A stretch of DNA of 12,957 nucleotides from DAIUCA01 sp964613675 (GCA_964613675.1 CAZTIH010000071.1:1-12957); one strand, 5' to 3'. Shown: positions 1-7,306, counted from the stretch's first letter. Translations and numbers: made by a program. Notes: generated by a model from the letters alone, not told the origin.

Positions 1-84
1 GCGGGGTGAAATAGCCCCTTATCGTTAGGGCTGATGTTGAGTTCCCCAAAATCGACACCCTCTATTCAATTCGACCGACCGAGA

Positions 85-309
85 TTAGCGCACGAAAATC
101 AGGGGCTGTGGCGCAATCAATCCAGTCACATAAGCCAAGGACAATAGGGCAAAGAGCCCCAAGGATAAGCCGACGCGAAAGGTCAGGGCTTTGGCGAGTT
201 TGCGACGATCTTGTGCGTCGCGTTGTGGTTTCAAAAGGTAGAACAGACCCGATCCAAGACTCGCCAAAATCGCAATCAGAATGCACACCACAAAGAATTT
301 AACCAACAC
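85..309 (-). CDS. DUF2909-type twin-transmembrane small protein
   Basis: This encodes a small inner-membrane protein of about 74 residues with two hydrophobic helices (roughly residues 2-24 and 45-65) joined by a short charged loop rich in K, R, D and Q. The motif ILIASLGSG-like ILASLGSGLFYLL followed by RVGLSLGLFALL resembles the DUF2909 family, which sits on the opposite strand between coxC and surf1 in Pseudomonas-type aa3 loci. Its function is unknown; the location suggests a link to oxidase assembly. The open frame runs up to an ATG at 342, but that would overlap SURF1. A GTG at 309 preceded by GGGAG at a spacing of 7 gives the usual family length and avoids overlap, so it is chosen here. 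The gene diverges from SURF1, with only 15 bases between the two starts. Confidence 0.75.
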   Translation of the reverse strand: MLVKFFVVCILIAILASLGSGLFYLLKPQRDAQDRRKLAKALTFRVGLSLGLFALLSLAYVTGLIAPQPLIFVR

Positions 310-324
310 AAATAGGCTCCCAAA

Positions 325-1068
325 ATGATGTGGGGGGGACATGGCATAGCGACGTTAGCATTTGTCGTCGTGTGGCCCTGCTTATTAGCACTGGGCGTTT
401 GGCAATTACAACGCGCCGAGGAAAAACAGCATTTGATTCAGCAGTTTGCGCAACACACGACACAGCTACCTACCGAGGTGACGTGGGTGGATTTGGCGGA
501 TGAAACGAATCTGTACCGCCCCGTGTTTGCGGTGGGCCACTTTGGGCATCGTCAGCTCTTGCTCGACAACCAAATTCACGAAAAAACCGTGGGGTATCAC
601 CTCTACACGCCCTTTTTTCTACGCGACGCCCCCCTCGTGTTGTGGGTGAATCGAGGGTGGTTACCGGCCGATCCGCGTCGCGAAAATTTACCGACGATCT
701 CATGGCCTGAGGGCGAGTTAACGCTTTATGGTCGCTTGGCCCGTCCCGCAAATCCCGCCCTCAAGCTCGGTCAACTGCAACCCGAGCCGTGGCCGTGGCC
801 ACAAGTCGTACAACATCTCGATTTTGCGGCCCTCAGCGAGGCATTTCAGATCACCGCGATGCCCCTAGTCCTCCTTCTCGATGCCGACCAACCCCACGGA
901 TTTACGCGCAGTTGGTCTCCTACGTTTGGGGGAATGAAGCCAGCGCGTCACTACGGGTACGCCGTGCAGTGGTTTGGATTAGCGACGGCGTTACTCATTC
1001 TATTTCTGATTCATGGACAGCCTTGGAGGGCTCGATGGCCCTCGAATCCCGCTGGAGTTGATAATTGA
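325..1068 (+). CDS. SURF1 family cytochrome oxidase assembly protein
   Basis: SURF1 is an inner-membrane chaperone for aa3-type cytochrome c oxidase, thought to help place heme A in subunit I. The 247-residue product has the usual architecture: an N-terminal helix (about 8-26), a large periplasmic domain and a C-terminal helix (about 212-230). Family motifs are visible: GVWQLQR at 24-30 at the end of helix 1, VNRGWLP at 108-114, and HYGYAVQWFGLA at 209-220 leading into helix 2. ATG 325 and ATG 328 are both possible starts; the ribosome binding site is weak (AGG about 9 bases upstream of 325). The stop TGA shares its last base with the ATG of the next gene, so the two are probably translationally coupled. 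The gene appears intact. Confidence 0.93.
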   Translation: MMWGGHGIATLAFVVVWPCLLALGVWQLQRAEEKQHLIQQFAQHTTQLPTEVTWVDLADETNLYRPVFAVGHFGHRQLLLDNQIHEKTVGYHLYTPFFLRDAPLVLWVNRGWLPADPRRENLPTISWPEGELTLYGRLARPANPALKLGQLQPEPWPWPQVVQHLDFAALSEAFQITAMPLVLLLDADQPHGFTRSWSPTFGGMKPARHYGYAVQWFGLATALLILFLIHGQPWRARWPSNPAGVDN

Positions 1069-1592
1069 TGACTGTTCTTGCGAACTCGATGACGAATCGT
1101 AACCGTTTGATTCTAATGGTATTAGTTGCCATTTTTGTGTTGCCAATTGCGGCAGCGACCACGGTATTTTATCTCGCTCCCCCGACGCCCTCCGCCCATC
1201 ACGGCGAGTTATTGTCACCGCCGCTCGCCTTGCAATCACGGGCGTTTGTAACCCTTCACGGCGAGACGGCGCAGTTCCGCGATTTGCGTACGGACTGGCA
1301 ACTCGTGTTTGTCCTGGAAAGCTGCGAAGACCGCTGTGGTGCCGAAGTCGATTTGCTTCAACGGATGCAGCAGGCTTTGGGCAAAGACGCGCATCGAGTG
1401 ACCCCCCTATTGGTGACCTCTATCCCCCCGGAAACCTGGCCCAGTCCCGTGAAATTATGGGTAGGGGCGTTGGATGTGGGGATTTATCTCGTGGATGAAC
1501 AAGGGTTTGCGGCGCTGCGCTACCCCTTGACGACCTCGCCGCAGGGCGTGCTCAAAGATTTACGCCGTTTACTGAAATACGCCAAAGGTTGA
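1068..1592 (+). CDS. SCO/thioredoxin-like membrane-anchored protein
   Basis: The product has 174 residues: one N-terminal anchor helix (about 14-36) and a periplasmic domain. LVFVLESCEDRCGAEV (79-94) resembles the SCO1/SenC copper-site region, giving a CXXXC pair at C86 and C90. Near the C terminus, YLVDEQGFAALRY (140-152) resembles the SCO strand that normally carries the distal copper-ligand histidine in a VDH context; here that position is glutamate. The protein is therefore probably a redox or thiol-active relative rather than a canonical three-ligand copper chaperone. Equivalent small proteins occur between surf1 and ctaA in Pseudomonas-type loci, where they are usually annotated as hypothetical. 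ATG 1068 overlaps the SURF1 stop by one base and has GGAG at a spacing of 10. A second in-frame ATG at 1089 is a possible alternative. Confidence 0.8.
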   Translation: MTVLANSMTNRNRLILMVLVAIFVLPIAAATTVFYLAPPTPSAHHGELLSPPLALQSRAFVTLHGETAQFRDLRTDWQLVFVLESCEDRCGAEVDLLQRMQQALGKDAHRVTPLLVTSIPPETWPSPVKLWVGALDVGIYLVDEQGFAALRYPLTTSPQGVLKDLRRLLKYAKG

Positions 1593-1601
1593 GGAGTGAC
1601 G

Positions 1602-2624
1602 ATGTCGAGACATTATTTAATGTGGGTTCTTTTAGGGGTGGGGTTAACGTTTTGCGTCGCCAGCTTTGGGGCGTATGTGCGGTTGACCGATGCGGGTTTG
1701 GGGTGTCCGGACTGGCCGGGGTGTTATGGCCACCTCGTGATTCCTTTGAACGATCACTGGATGACCCAAGCCAATGAAGCGTTTCCCGAACGGCCCGTCG
1801 AATTGTTTAAGGCCTGGGTTGAAATGATTCACCGTCATCTCGCCAAGCTCTTGGGACTGCTCATGATTGGGTTGGCGATTTGGGCGTGGCGGCGACGGCA
1901 TATTCCCGAACAGCCCGTGATTCTGCCGTGGGTATTACTGGGCGCAGTATTGTTTCAGGGGATGTTGGGCGCGTGGACCGTGACCTGGCAACTCAAACCT
2001 TTAGTGGTGATGGCACACCTATTGGGCGGACTGACGATTTTGAGTCTTTTATGGTACTTGGCGTTGCACGGGTTATTGCAAAAACAACCAACCGATTTAG
2101 GGATTCGACGGTGGGCCGTGGGGGGGCTTGTGGTCGTTGCAGTGCAGGTGGCACTTGGGGGCTGGACAAGTGCTAACTACGCGGCGTTGGCGTGTGGTGA
2201 TGCGTTTCCTACCTGTCAGGGGCAATGGTGGCCCGCGCATCAAAATTTCGCGGAAGGCTTTGTGATGTGGCGCGGCATAGGGGTGAATTATGAATTTGGT
2301 GTCTTGGACGGCGCGGCGCGAACGGCAATTCACATGGCCCATCGGGTGGGGGCATTGATTGTGACGGCGGGGCTTTTGGGACTGGCTTGGGCGTTGTGGC
2401 GCGGTCGGCGGCGCGGATTAGCTTTGATGGTGATTGGCGGATTGGTTTTGCAGCTCGCGATTGGGGCTGGGCTGGTGTGGATGCTCGCGCCATTATGGCT
2501 TGCGGTGGCACACCACGCGGGGGGCGCAATCCTGTTACTGATTTTGGTGACGGTCAATTTCGTCGTCCATCCAAACGGCTTGTATCATTCACAAACCCTT
2601 GAATGGAAAGGACAAACGCTATGA
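1602..2624 (+). CDS. ctaA: Heme A synthase (COX15/CtaA)
   Basis: This enzyme oxidises the C8 methyl of heme O to formyl, giving heme A for aa3 oxidases. It is a 340-residue membrane protein with about eight helices in two related four-helix halves. Visible family signatures are GAYVRLTDAGLGCPDWPGC (23-41), the helix histidines in EMIHRHL (74-80), H139 in VMAHLLGG, H244/H247 in HMAHRVG, and H304/H305 in VAHHAGG. Two extracytoplasmic cysteine pairs are present, C35/C41 and C198/C205. A GTG at 1596 is in frame, but ATG 1602 has GAGGAG at 1591-1596 about 5 bases upstream and is preferred. The 9-base gap from the previous gene and the ATGA overlap with ctaB indicate one operon. Confidence 0.96.
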   Translation: MSRHYLMWVLLGVGLTFCVASFGAYVRLTDAGLGCPDWPGCYGHLVIPLNDHWMTQANEAFPERPVELFKAWVEMIHRHLAKLLGLLMIGLAIWAWRRRHIPEQPVILPWVLLGAVLFQGMLGAWTVTWQLKPLVVMAHLLGGLTILSLLWYLALHGLLQKQPTDLGIRRWAVGGLVVVAVQVALGGWTSANYAALACGDAFPTCQGQWWPAHQNFAEGFVMWRGIGVNYEFGVLDGAARTAIHMAHRVGALIVTAGLLGLAWALWRGRRRGLALMVIGGLVLQLAIGAGLVWMLAPLWLAVAHHAGGAILLLILVTVNFVVHPNGLYHSQTLEWKGQTL

Positions 2625-3517
2625 TCGCATTGACATTAATTCCCACGGTGAGTTGGCGGGATTATTTCGAGTTGACCAAACCTAAAGTCGTTACCCTAAT
2701 CGTCTTTACGGCGATGGTGGGGATGTTATTGGCGTCACAAGAGGGGGTGGCGGCCCTGCCTTTTGTGGGGGGATCGCTGGGCATTGCCTTGATGGCAGCG
2801 GCGGCGGCGGCCCTCAATCATTTGCTCGACCGCCATCTTGACCAAGCCATGACACGTACCCGTCACCGTCCCCTACCGCAAGGGCGGTTGAGTGCAGCCC
2901 AAGTGGTCACTTTTTCGATAGCGCTTGCCGTGACGGGATTTTTGGCCCTGTGGTGGTTAGCGAATCCCTTAGCGGCGTGGTTGACCTTGGCATCACTGGT
3001 GGGATACGCGGTGATTTACACGGCATTTTTGAAGCGTGCGACCCCCCAAAACATCGTCATTGGCGGTGCGGCGGGGGCAGCTCCACCGTTGTTGGGATGG
3101 GTCGCCATGACGGGACAAATTGACCCACCGGCCATTGTGTTATTTCTCATTATTTTCATTTGGACGCCGCCCCACTTCTGGCCTTTAGCGATTCACCGAC
3201 GGGACGAATACGCCAAAGCAGAGGTGCCTATGCTCTCGGTGACACATGGTAATGCGTTCACAAGATTACAGATTTTGCTTTACACCTGTCTGCTATTCCC
3301 GATCTCTCTACTCCCCTATTTAATTGGAATGAGCAGTACGCTTTATTTTGTAACAGCGGTGATTTTAGGGGGGCAATTCTTGTTTCATGCGGGAAAAATG
3401 TATTGGCAACAAGACGACACTCTCGCGATGCCCATTTTTGGATTTTCCATCTTCTATTTATTTGGGCTATTTACGGCGCTATTAGTTGACCACTTTTGGC
3501 GTCTATTTTGGCGCTAA
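2621..3517 (+). CDS. ctaB: Protoheme IX farnesyltransferase (heme O synthase)
   Basis: A UbiA-family prenyltransferase that attaches farnesyl to the heme b vinyl group, making heme O, the substrate of CtaA. The 298-residue product has about nine helices. The first Asp-rich motif is N66-x3-D70-x3-D74 followed by TRTRHRPLP (78-86). The second is DEYAKAEVPM (195-204). HFW and WTPPHFWPLAIHRRDEY-type context (181-197) is typical of COX10/CyoE. An upstream in-frame start at 2603 exists, but ATG 2621 has AAGGA at 2608-2612 (spacing 8) and overlaps the ctaA stop in an ATGA junction. In many relatives a SCO1/senC gene follows here; in this window the cbb3 operon follows instead. The stop codon lies in a short palindrome (3512-3524). 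Confidence 0.96.
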   Translation: MIALTLIPTVSWRDYFELTKPKVVTLIVFTAMVGMLLASQEGVAALPFVGGSLGIALMAAAAAALNHLLDRHLDQAMTRTRHRPLPQGRLSAAQVVTFSIALAVTGFLALWWLANPLAAWLTLASLVGYAVIYTAFLKRATPQNIVIGGAAGAAPPLLGWVAMTGQIDPPAIVLFLIIFIWTPPHFWPLAIHRRDEYAKAEVPMLSVTHGNAFTRLQILLYTCLLFPISLLPYLIGMSSTLYFVTAVILGGQFLFHAGKMYWQQDDTLAMPIFGFSIFYLFGLFTALLVDHFWRLFWR

Positions 3518-3524
3518 AGTAGCG
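3512..3524 (+). repeat. Short palindrome across the ctaB stop codon
   Basis: CGCTA (3512-3516), loop AAG, TAGCG (3520-3524) form a perfect 5-bp stem around the TAA stop. No T-run follows, so it is not a convincing terminator. Similar stop-spanning palindromes occur at ccoG and ccoS. Confidence 0.4.
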
Positions 3525-3544
3525 GCTAAGTCCAAGTAAAGACT

Positions 3545-3557
3545 GATTATTTTAATC
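3545..3557. promoter_or_regulatory. Inverted repeat upstream of ccoN
   Basis: GATTA-TTT-TAATC is a perfect 13-base palindrome with a 3-base centre in the 200-base ctaB-ccoN leader. It lies 23 bases upstream of the candidate -35 element. It does not match the FNR consensus (TTGAT-N4-ATCAA). It could be an operator for an unidentified regulator or a chance AT-rich palindrome. Confidence 0.3.
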
Positions 3558-3579
3558 TGCTAGGGATGAGTACTGCTGA

Positions 3580-3609
3580 TTGAATTAGCCGTTTTCGGTC
3601 AGCTATGAT
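3580..3609 (+). promoter_or_regulatory. Candidate sigma70 promoter for ccoNOQP
   Basis: TTGAAT (3580-3585) and TATGAT (3604-3609) are separated by 18 bases. They match the -35 and -10 consensus at 4/6 and 5/6 positions. Transcription would start near 3616, giving a leader of about 100 bases before ccoN. No other pair in the 3518-3717 gap looks better. Judged by eye only. Confidence 0.4.
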
Positions 3610-3717
3610 GCGAGTCGATCTGGTGTTCACACAAAAATCACATTGCCAATGGACGCCTGATTTCACAGGAGAACGCCAGTTTTTCTTTAATTCACCCAAT
3701 TAGGGGGATCTCTACCC

Positions 3718-5184
3718 ATGGCTCATAGCGCCACCCTAGCGAGTGCCGATTACTCGGCCGTCTCTGTAGAACAGCAATATAATTACGCCATTGTCCGCAA
3801 ATTCACGATTGCCGCCCTTATTTTTGGACTCTGCGGCATGAGTGCGGGATTATGGGTCGCTTTGCAGCTCGCCTTCCCCTTTTTCAATTTCGATAGTGAG
3901 TATGTTTCCTTTGGCCGTTTGCGCCCTGTCCATACTTCATTGGTCATTTTTGGCTTTGGCGGCAGCGCTTTATTCGCCACTTCGTATTATGTGGTGCAAA
4001 GAACTTGTCAGGTTCGACTCGCCTTCCCTTTACTCGCCGAATTCACCTTTTGGGGCTGGACGGGCGGTGTTGCACTGGGCGCGATTACCTACATGTTGGG
4101 TTACACCCAGGGGCGTGAATATGCCGAGTTTATTTGGCCTTTAGACGTCGCGATTACCGTGGTTTGGGTCGCCTACTTGCTGGTTTTCGTCCGTACGCTC
4201 CAGCTTCGCAAGCAACCCCATATCTATGTCGCCAACTGGTTTTACCTAGCCTTCATTTTAGCGACGGCCATCCTGCATATCTTCAATAATTTGGCCGTTC
4301 CTTACAGCCTCATGGGTTCTTACAGCCTATTCTCCGGGGTACAGGACGCCATGACACAATGGTGGTATGGCCACAATGCGGTGGGATTCTTTCTAACAGC
4401 CGCATTTTTGGGAATGATGTACTATTTTGTGCCCAAACAAGCCGGTCGCCCTATTTATTCCTACCGACTGTCGATCATTCACTTTTGGGCGCTTATTTTC
4501 CTCTACATGTGGGTAGGTGCCCACCACTTGCATTGGACGGCCTTACCTGACTGGGTTTCTACTTTAGCAGCGACTTTCTCCATTATCTTGTTGATGCCGT
4601 CTTGGGGCGGAATGATCAACGGTATTATGACTTTATCGGGTTCGTGGCATAAACTCCGCACCGATCCAATTATGCTGTTCTTCATTACTTCCCTCTCGTT
4701 CTACGGAATGTCCACTTTTGAAGGCCCTTTGATGTCACTGAAAAGTGTAAATGCGTTATCGCATTACACCGACTGGACTGTTGGACATGTTCACTCTGGC
4801 GCATTGGGTTGGGTTGCGATGATCAGTTTTGGAGCATTTTACCATTTGGTACCCCGTTTGTGGCATACCAAGGAAATGTACAGCACGAACCTGATTTTCG
4901 TTCACTTCTGGCTTGCAACCATTGGAATCGTACTTTACATCTCGTCATTGTGGGTAGCGGGGATTGGACAGGGGTTAATGTTGCGTGGCTTTGATGAGTA
5001 TGGAAATTTAGCCTATACCTTCATTGAATCGGTGCAATTCTTACATGTGCCGTATGTATGGCGTGCATTAGGGGGCGCTTTCTTTGTCACGGGCATGGCA
5101 TTGATGATTTACAACTGTTTCATGACCATTCTGGCTGCACCTAAAGAAGCGCCCGAAATGGTTAATCTACAGCCTGCGCATTAA
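3718..5184 (+). CDS. ccoN: cbb3-type cytochrome c oxidase subunit I (CcoN)
   Basis: This is the catalytic subunit of the high-affinity cbb3 oxidase, reducing O2 at a heme b3-CuB centre and pumping protons. It has 488 residues and about 12 helices. All expected ligands are visible, with spacing matching the P. stutzeri enzyme offset by 12: low-spin heme b H72 (RLRPVHTS) and H359; heme b3 H357 (VGHVHSGALGW); CuB H219 (WWYGHN) and H269/H270 (GAHHLHW); and Y263, the expected cross-linked tyrosine in FLYMWVGAHH. The start is ATG 3718, with TAGGGGGA about 9 bases upstream. Codon choice shifts towards A/T-ending codons relative to the aa3 accessory genes, consistent with a highly expressed structural gene. 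A 36-base gap leads to ccoO. Confidence 0.98.
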   Translation: MAHSATLASADYSAVSVEQQYNYAIVRKFTIAALIFGLCGMSAGLWVALQLAFPFFNFDSEYVSFGRLRPVHTSLVIFGFGGSALFATSYYVVQRTCQVRLAFPLLAEFTFWGWTGGVALGAITYMLGYTQGREYAEFIWPLDVAITVVWVAYLLVFVRTLQLRKQPHIYVANWFYLAFILATAILHIFNNLAVPYSLMGSYSLFSGVQDAMTQWWYGHNAVGFFLTAAFLGMMYYFVPKQAGRPIYSYRLSIIHFWALIFLYMWVGAHHLHWTALPDWVSTLAATFSIILLMPSWGGMINGIMTLSGSWHKLRTDPIMLFFITSLSFYGMSTFEGPLMSLKSVNALSHYTDWTVGHVHSGALGWVAMISFGAFYHLVPRLWHTKEMYSTNLIFVHFWLATIGIVLYISSLWVAGIGQGLMLRGFDEYGNLAYTFIESVQFLHVPYVWRALGGAFFVTGMALMIYNCFMTILAAPKEAPEMVNLQPAH

Positions 5185-5220
5185 TTCCATTACCGACCAC
5201 CAGCGAGAGCATAAATTCCG

Positions 5221-5955
5221 ATGCGTCACGAAACGATTGAAGTTAATTCCAGTATTATGATTTTGTTCATCATGGCCGTCATTAGTATTGGCGGTTTGGT
5301 GGAGATTGTTCCGCTTTTCTACATCAGCGAAACGATTGAGAAGGTAGAAGGGGTTCGTCCTTACACGCCTTTAGAACAACGCGGTCGTGATATTTATATC
5401 CGAGAAGGTTGTTACAACTGTCATTCTCAAATGATCCGTCCTTTCCGCGATGAATGGCTGCGTTATGGTCACTATTCCTTAGCCGCAGAATCGAAGTACG
5501 ACCATCCTTTCCAGTGGGGATCAAAAAGAACAGGCCCTGATTTAGCGCGCATTGGCGGAAAATACTCGAACGAATGGCATGCGCAGCATTTAGTTGCGCC
5601 GCGTTCCGTCGTTCCCGAATCCATCATGCCGAACTATCCCTGGTTGCTTGAACGCGACTTAGATCTCTCGGATTTGGAAGCTCGCCTGCGCGCACTCAAA
5701 ATCGTTGGGGTTCCTTACTCGATTTCGACGGAAGAGTATGAAGCCAATGTTGCCGAATTTGGCGAAGAAATTGCTAAACAGCTTCATATTCCCGATGCCC
5801 AAGCAAACTTACAGGCCCAAGAGGAAGCCAACAATTTCGATGGTATCCCAGGGCGCGTCACGGAAATGGCGGCGCTTGTTGCTTACTTGCAGGTGTTGGG
5901 AACCATGGTTGACTTTAGTAAGTACGACGAAGGCTATTTCGCCGAATTCCGCTAA
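5221..5955 (+). CDS. ccoO: cbb3 oxidase monoheme cytochrome c subunit (CcoO)
   Basis: A membrane-anchored monoheme cytochrome c that passes electrons from CcoP to the CcoN hemes. The 244-residue product has an N-terminal anchor helix (about 12-34) and a periplasmic cytochrome domain. The heme is attached at C64-x-x-C67-H68 (GCYNCHSQMIRPF), and M136 in SIMPNYPWL is the likely distal ligand. GPDLARIGGKYSNEWH (105-120) is typical of the family. It is longer than the roughly 200-residue Pseudomonas form because of an acidic, Ala/Gln-rich stretch near 170-205, a segment also present in longer family members. The ribosome binding site is weak (GAGAG about 8-10 bases upstream of ATG 5221), so translation may rely partly on coupling to ccoN. 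Confidence 0.97.
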   Translation: MRHETIEVNSSIMILFIMAVISIGGLVEIVPLFYISETIEKVEGVRPYTPLEQRGRDIYIREGCYNCHSQMIRPFRDEWLRYGHYSLAAESKYDHPFQWGSKRTGPDLARIGGKYSNEWHAQHLVAPRSVVPESIMPNYPWLLERDLDLSDLEARLRALKIVGVPYSISTEEYEANVAEFGEEIAKQLHIPDAQANLQAQEEANNFDGIPGRVTEMAALVAYLQVLGTMVDFSKYDEGYFAEFR

Positions 5956-5990
5956 CACTTAATTCACCACTCAATTTTAAGGCAATAACG

Positions 5991-6209
5991 ATGTTTGATT
6001 GGCTCGCCTGGCTAGGGCAATTTGAAAACAGCAAGACATTAGCACTGTTGATTTTTATGTCTTTCTTTATCGGGGTACTGCTTTACGTTTACGGGGGCAG
6101 CCGACAACGACGAGAAGAATTGGAATCGCATCGTTACATCCCCCTGCTAGACGAGTCGTCAGATCGTGCCCAAGAGGATCATCATGAAACACTCGCAAAA
6201 GACCGTTGA
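5991..6209 (+). CDS. ccoQ: cbb3 oxidase small subunit CcoQ
   Basis: A 72-residue single-helix protein (helix about 16-35, GVLLYVYG at the end) followed by a charged cytoplasmic tail rich in R, E and D. CcoQ stabilises the CcoNO-CcoP assembly and is less conserved than the other subunits. Identification rests on size, topology, the YVYGGSRQRREELE segment after the helix and position between ccoO and ccoP. The start is ATG 5991 with TAAGG at 5978-5982 (spacing 8). Its 3' end overlaps the ccoP start by 26 bases, and the ccoP ribosome binding site lies inside ccoQ. Confidence 0.9.
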   Translation: MFDWLAWLGQFENSKTLALLIFMSFFIGVLLYVYGGSRQRREELESHRYIPLLDESSDRAQEDHHETLAKDR

Positions 6210-7170
6210 AACAACGGGACATATCTGGGACAACGACCTTCAAGAGTACAACAATCCGTTGCCCCAATGGTGGCTGTGGACCTTCTACTTCACGCTCGTC
6301 TTTGCCTTGATTTATTGGTTTATTTATCCCGCTTGGCCCGTGGGTAGTGGTTGGACGAAAGGGACAAAAACCGTCTCTTACACCAGTGCCGACGGGGGAA
6401 CCGAGCAAATGCGTTGGAATACCCGCTCTCAATTGCTCTGGGATCTCAACGACAGTAGCGCCGCTCGCAGCCAACGCGCCATGTTCGAGCGGGTCGCTAA
6501 CACCGAATTTGAGAGCATCGTCAACGATCCTTCCATGTTGGCATTCGTTCGGGCCTCGGGACAGGCGTTGTTTGGCGACAACTGTGCGGCATGTCACGGC
6601 CGGGGGGGACAGGGTGTTGCAGGTTTGTATCCTAATCTCGCTGATGATGATTGGCTGTGGGGCGGTACCATGGAATCCATCCAGGAAACGCTCTACCACG
6701 GCCGCATGGGTTACATGCCTGCCTACAATGAAGTCCTCACGGAACAGCAGCTCGATGATGTTAGCCGCTATGTGCTGACCCTTTCGGGCAACCTTCCGGT
6801 CAGTGAGGCTAGTCAACGAGGGGAAGCCATCTTTCAAGGTCACCTCGGCGGGTGTCACCAATGTCATGGGCGTGATGGAAAGGGATTAGTCTCCCAAGGT
6901 TCCGCCAATCTCACCGACCAAATCTGGACCATCGCTAAAGTTCCCGAAGCGCGTAACCCCGAGGCGCGAGTCGCGGTCGTCAAGCGATTGGTGACCAATG
7001 GTGTGATGAACATCCGCAACATGCCCGCGTGGCGAGAAACGGCGTTGGCGGAAGTCGCCCTCAGTGACGGCACGATGGCCTCAACCACCAACGGTGCCCA
7101 AAATCGACTCTCCGACGAAGAAATCAAAATCCTCGCGGTGTATGTGCATCAATTAGGCGGTGGCCAATAA
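6184..7170 (+). CDS. ccoP: cbb3 oxidase diheme cytochrome c subunit (CcoP)
   Basis: A membrane-anchored diheme cytochrome c that accepts electrons from soluble cytochromes and delivers them to CcoO. The 328-residue product starts with the family N terminus TTGHIWDNDLQEYNNPLPQW (10-29), then an anchor helix (about 30-50). Two cytochrome domains follow: heme 1 at C134-x-x-C137-H138 (CAACHG) with M178 (GYMPA), and heme 2 at C224-x-x-C227-H228 (CHQCHG) with M280 (NMPAW). An in-frame GTG at 6166 exists, but ATG 6184 with AGAGGA about 6 bases upstream gives the conserved N terminus. The stop codon abuts a hairpin, and a strong terminator follows at 7213-7255. Confidence 0.97.
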   Translation: MKHSQKTVETTGHIWDNDLQEYNNPLPQWWLWTFYFTLVFALIYWFIYPAWPVGSGWTKGTKTVSYTSADGGTEQMRWNTRSQLLWDLNDSSAARSQRAMFERVANTEFESIVNDPSMLAFVRASGQALFGDNCAACHGRGGQGVAGLYPNLADDDWLWGGTMESIQETLYHGRMGYMPAYNEVLTEQQLDDVSRYVLTLSGNLPVSEASQRGEAIFQGHLGGCHQCHGRDGKGLVSQGSANLTDQIWTIAKVPEARNPEARVAVVKRLVTNGVMNIRNMPAWRETALAEVALSDGTMASTTNGAQNRLSDEEIKILAVYVHQLGGGQ

Positions 7171-7202
7171 GCGTTCTAACGCTTTGAAGTGTTAATTTTT
7201 TT
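7169..7202 (+). terminator. Weak, mutually exclusive hairpins after ccoP
   Basis: AAGCG (7169-7173) can pair with CGCTT (7180-7184). Alternatively AACGC (7178-7182) can pair with GTGTT (7189-7193, one G-U pair), followed by AA and seven T at 7196-7202. The two folds exclude each other. Only the second looks like a terminator, and its stem is weak. Confidence 0.35.
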
Positions 7203-7212
7203 GCAAACTTGC

Positions 7213-7255
7213 AACGGCGTGACATGAGTCAATTCATGCACGCCGTTATTTGTTT
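7213..7255 (+). terminator. Strong intrinsic terminator of ccoNOQP
   Basis: AACGGCGTG (7213-7221) pairs perfectly with CACGCCGTT (7239-7247). After a bulged A, CATGA (7223-7227) pairs with TCATG (7234-7238), leaving loop GTCAAT. ATTTGTTT follows the stem on the plus strand. The opposite strand has no T-run next to the stem, so it acts in the plus direction only. It separates the structural operon from ccoG. Confidence 0.75.
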
Positions 7256-7260
7256 ATAAC
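7219..7260 (+). promoter_or_regulatory. Candidate FNR-like site and -10 element for ccoG
   Basis: GTGAC-ATGA-GTCAA (7219-7232) matches the FNR/ANR consensus TTGAT-N4-ATCAA at 7 of 10 positions and keeps the TGA-N6-TCA core. TATAAC at 7255-7260 is a good -10 element, and no good -35 is present. If transcription starts near 7267, the site is centred at about -41.5, the class II activator position. The palindrome sits in the upper stem and loop of the upstream terminator, so its symmetry may be due to the hairpin alone. FNR-type control of ccoGHIS is known in other bacteria; here it is an inference. Confidence 0.4.
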
Positions 7261-7306
7261 TATACAAAATCCTTCCCGCTCACTTCATCTTCCCGAGGCC
7301 ACTTCC

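Noticed and set aside
13..32. AGCCC/GGGCT hairpin near the left edge as a terminator
   Set aside because: The stem has only 5 bp with a 10-base loop and no T-run on either strand; the reading frames in 1-84 match no known oxidase gene end.
3605..3703. A 32-codon plus-strand frame just upstream of ccoN, possible leader peptide
   Set aside because: Its ATG overlaps the best -10 element, it has no ribosome binding site, and the peptide has no notable feature.
6067..6867. 266-codon minus-strand frame opposite ccoQ and ccoP
   Set aside because: It is the antisense shadow of ccoP; the plus-strand product has both heme motifs and a full family match.
7201..7214. TTGCAA-AC-TTGCAA direct repeat as an operator
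   Set aside because: Only two 6-base copies, partly inside the terminator stem; chance is likely.
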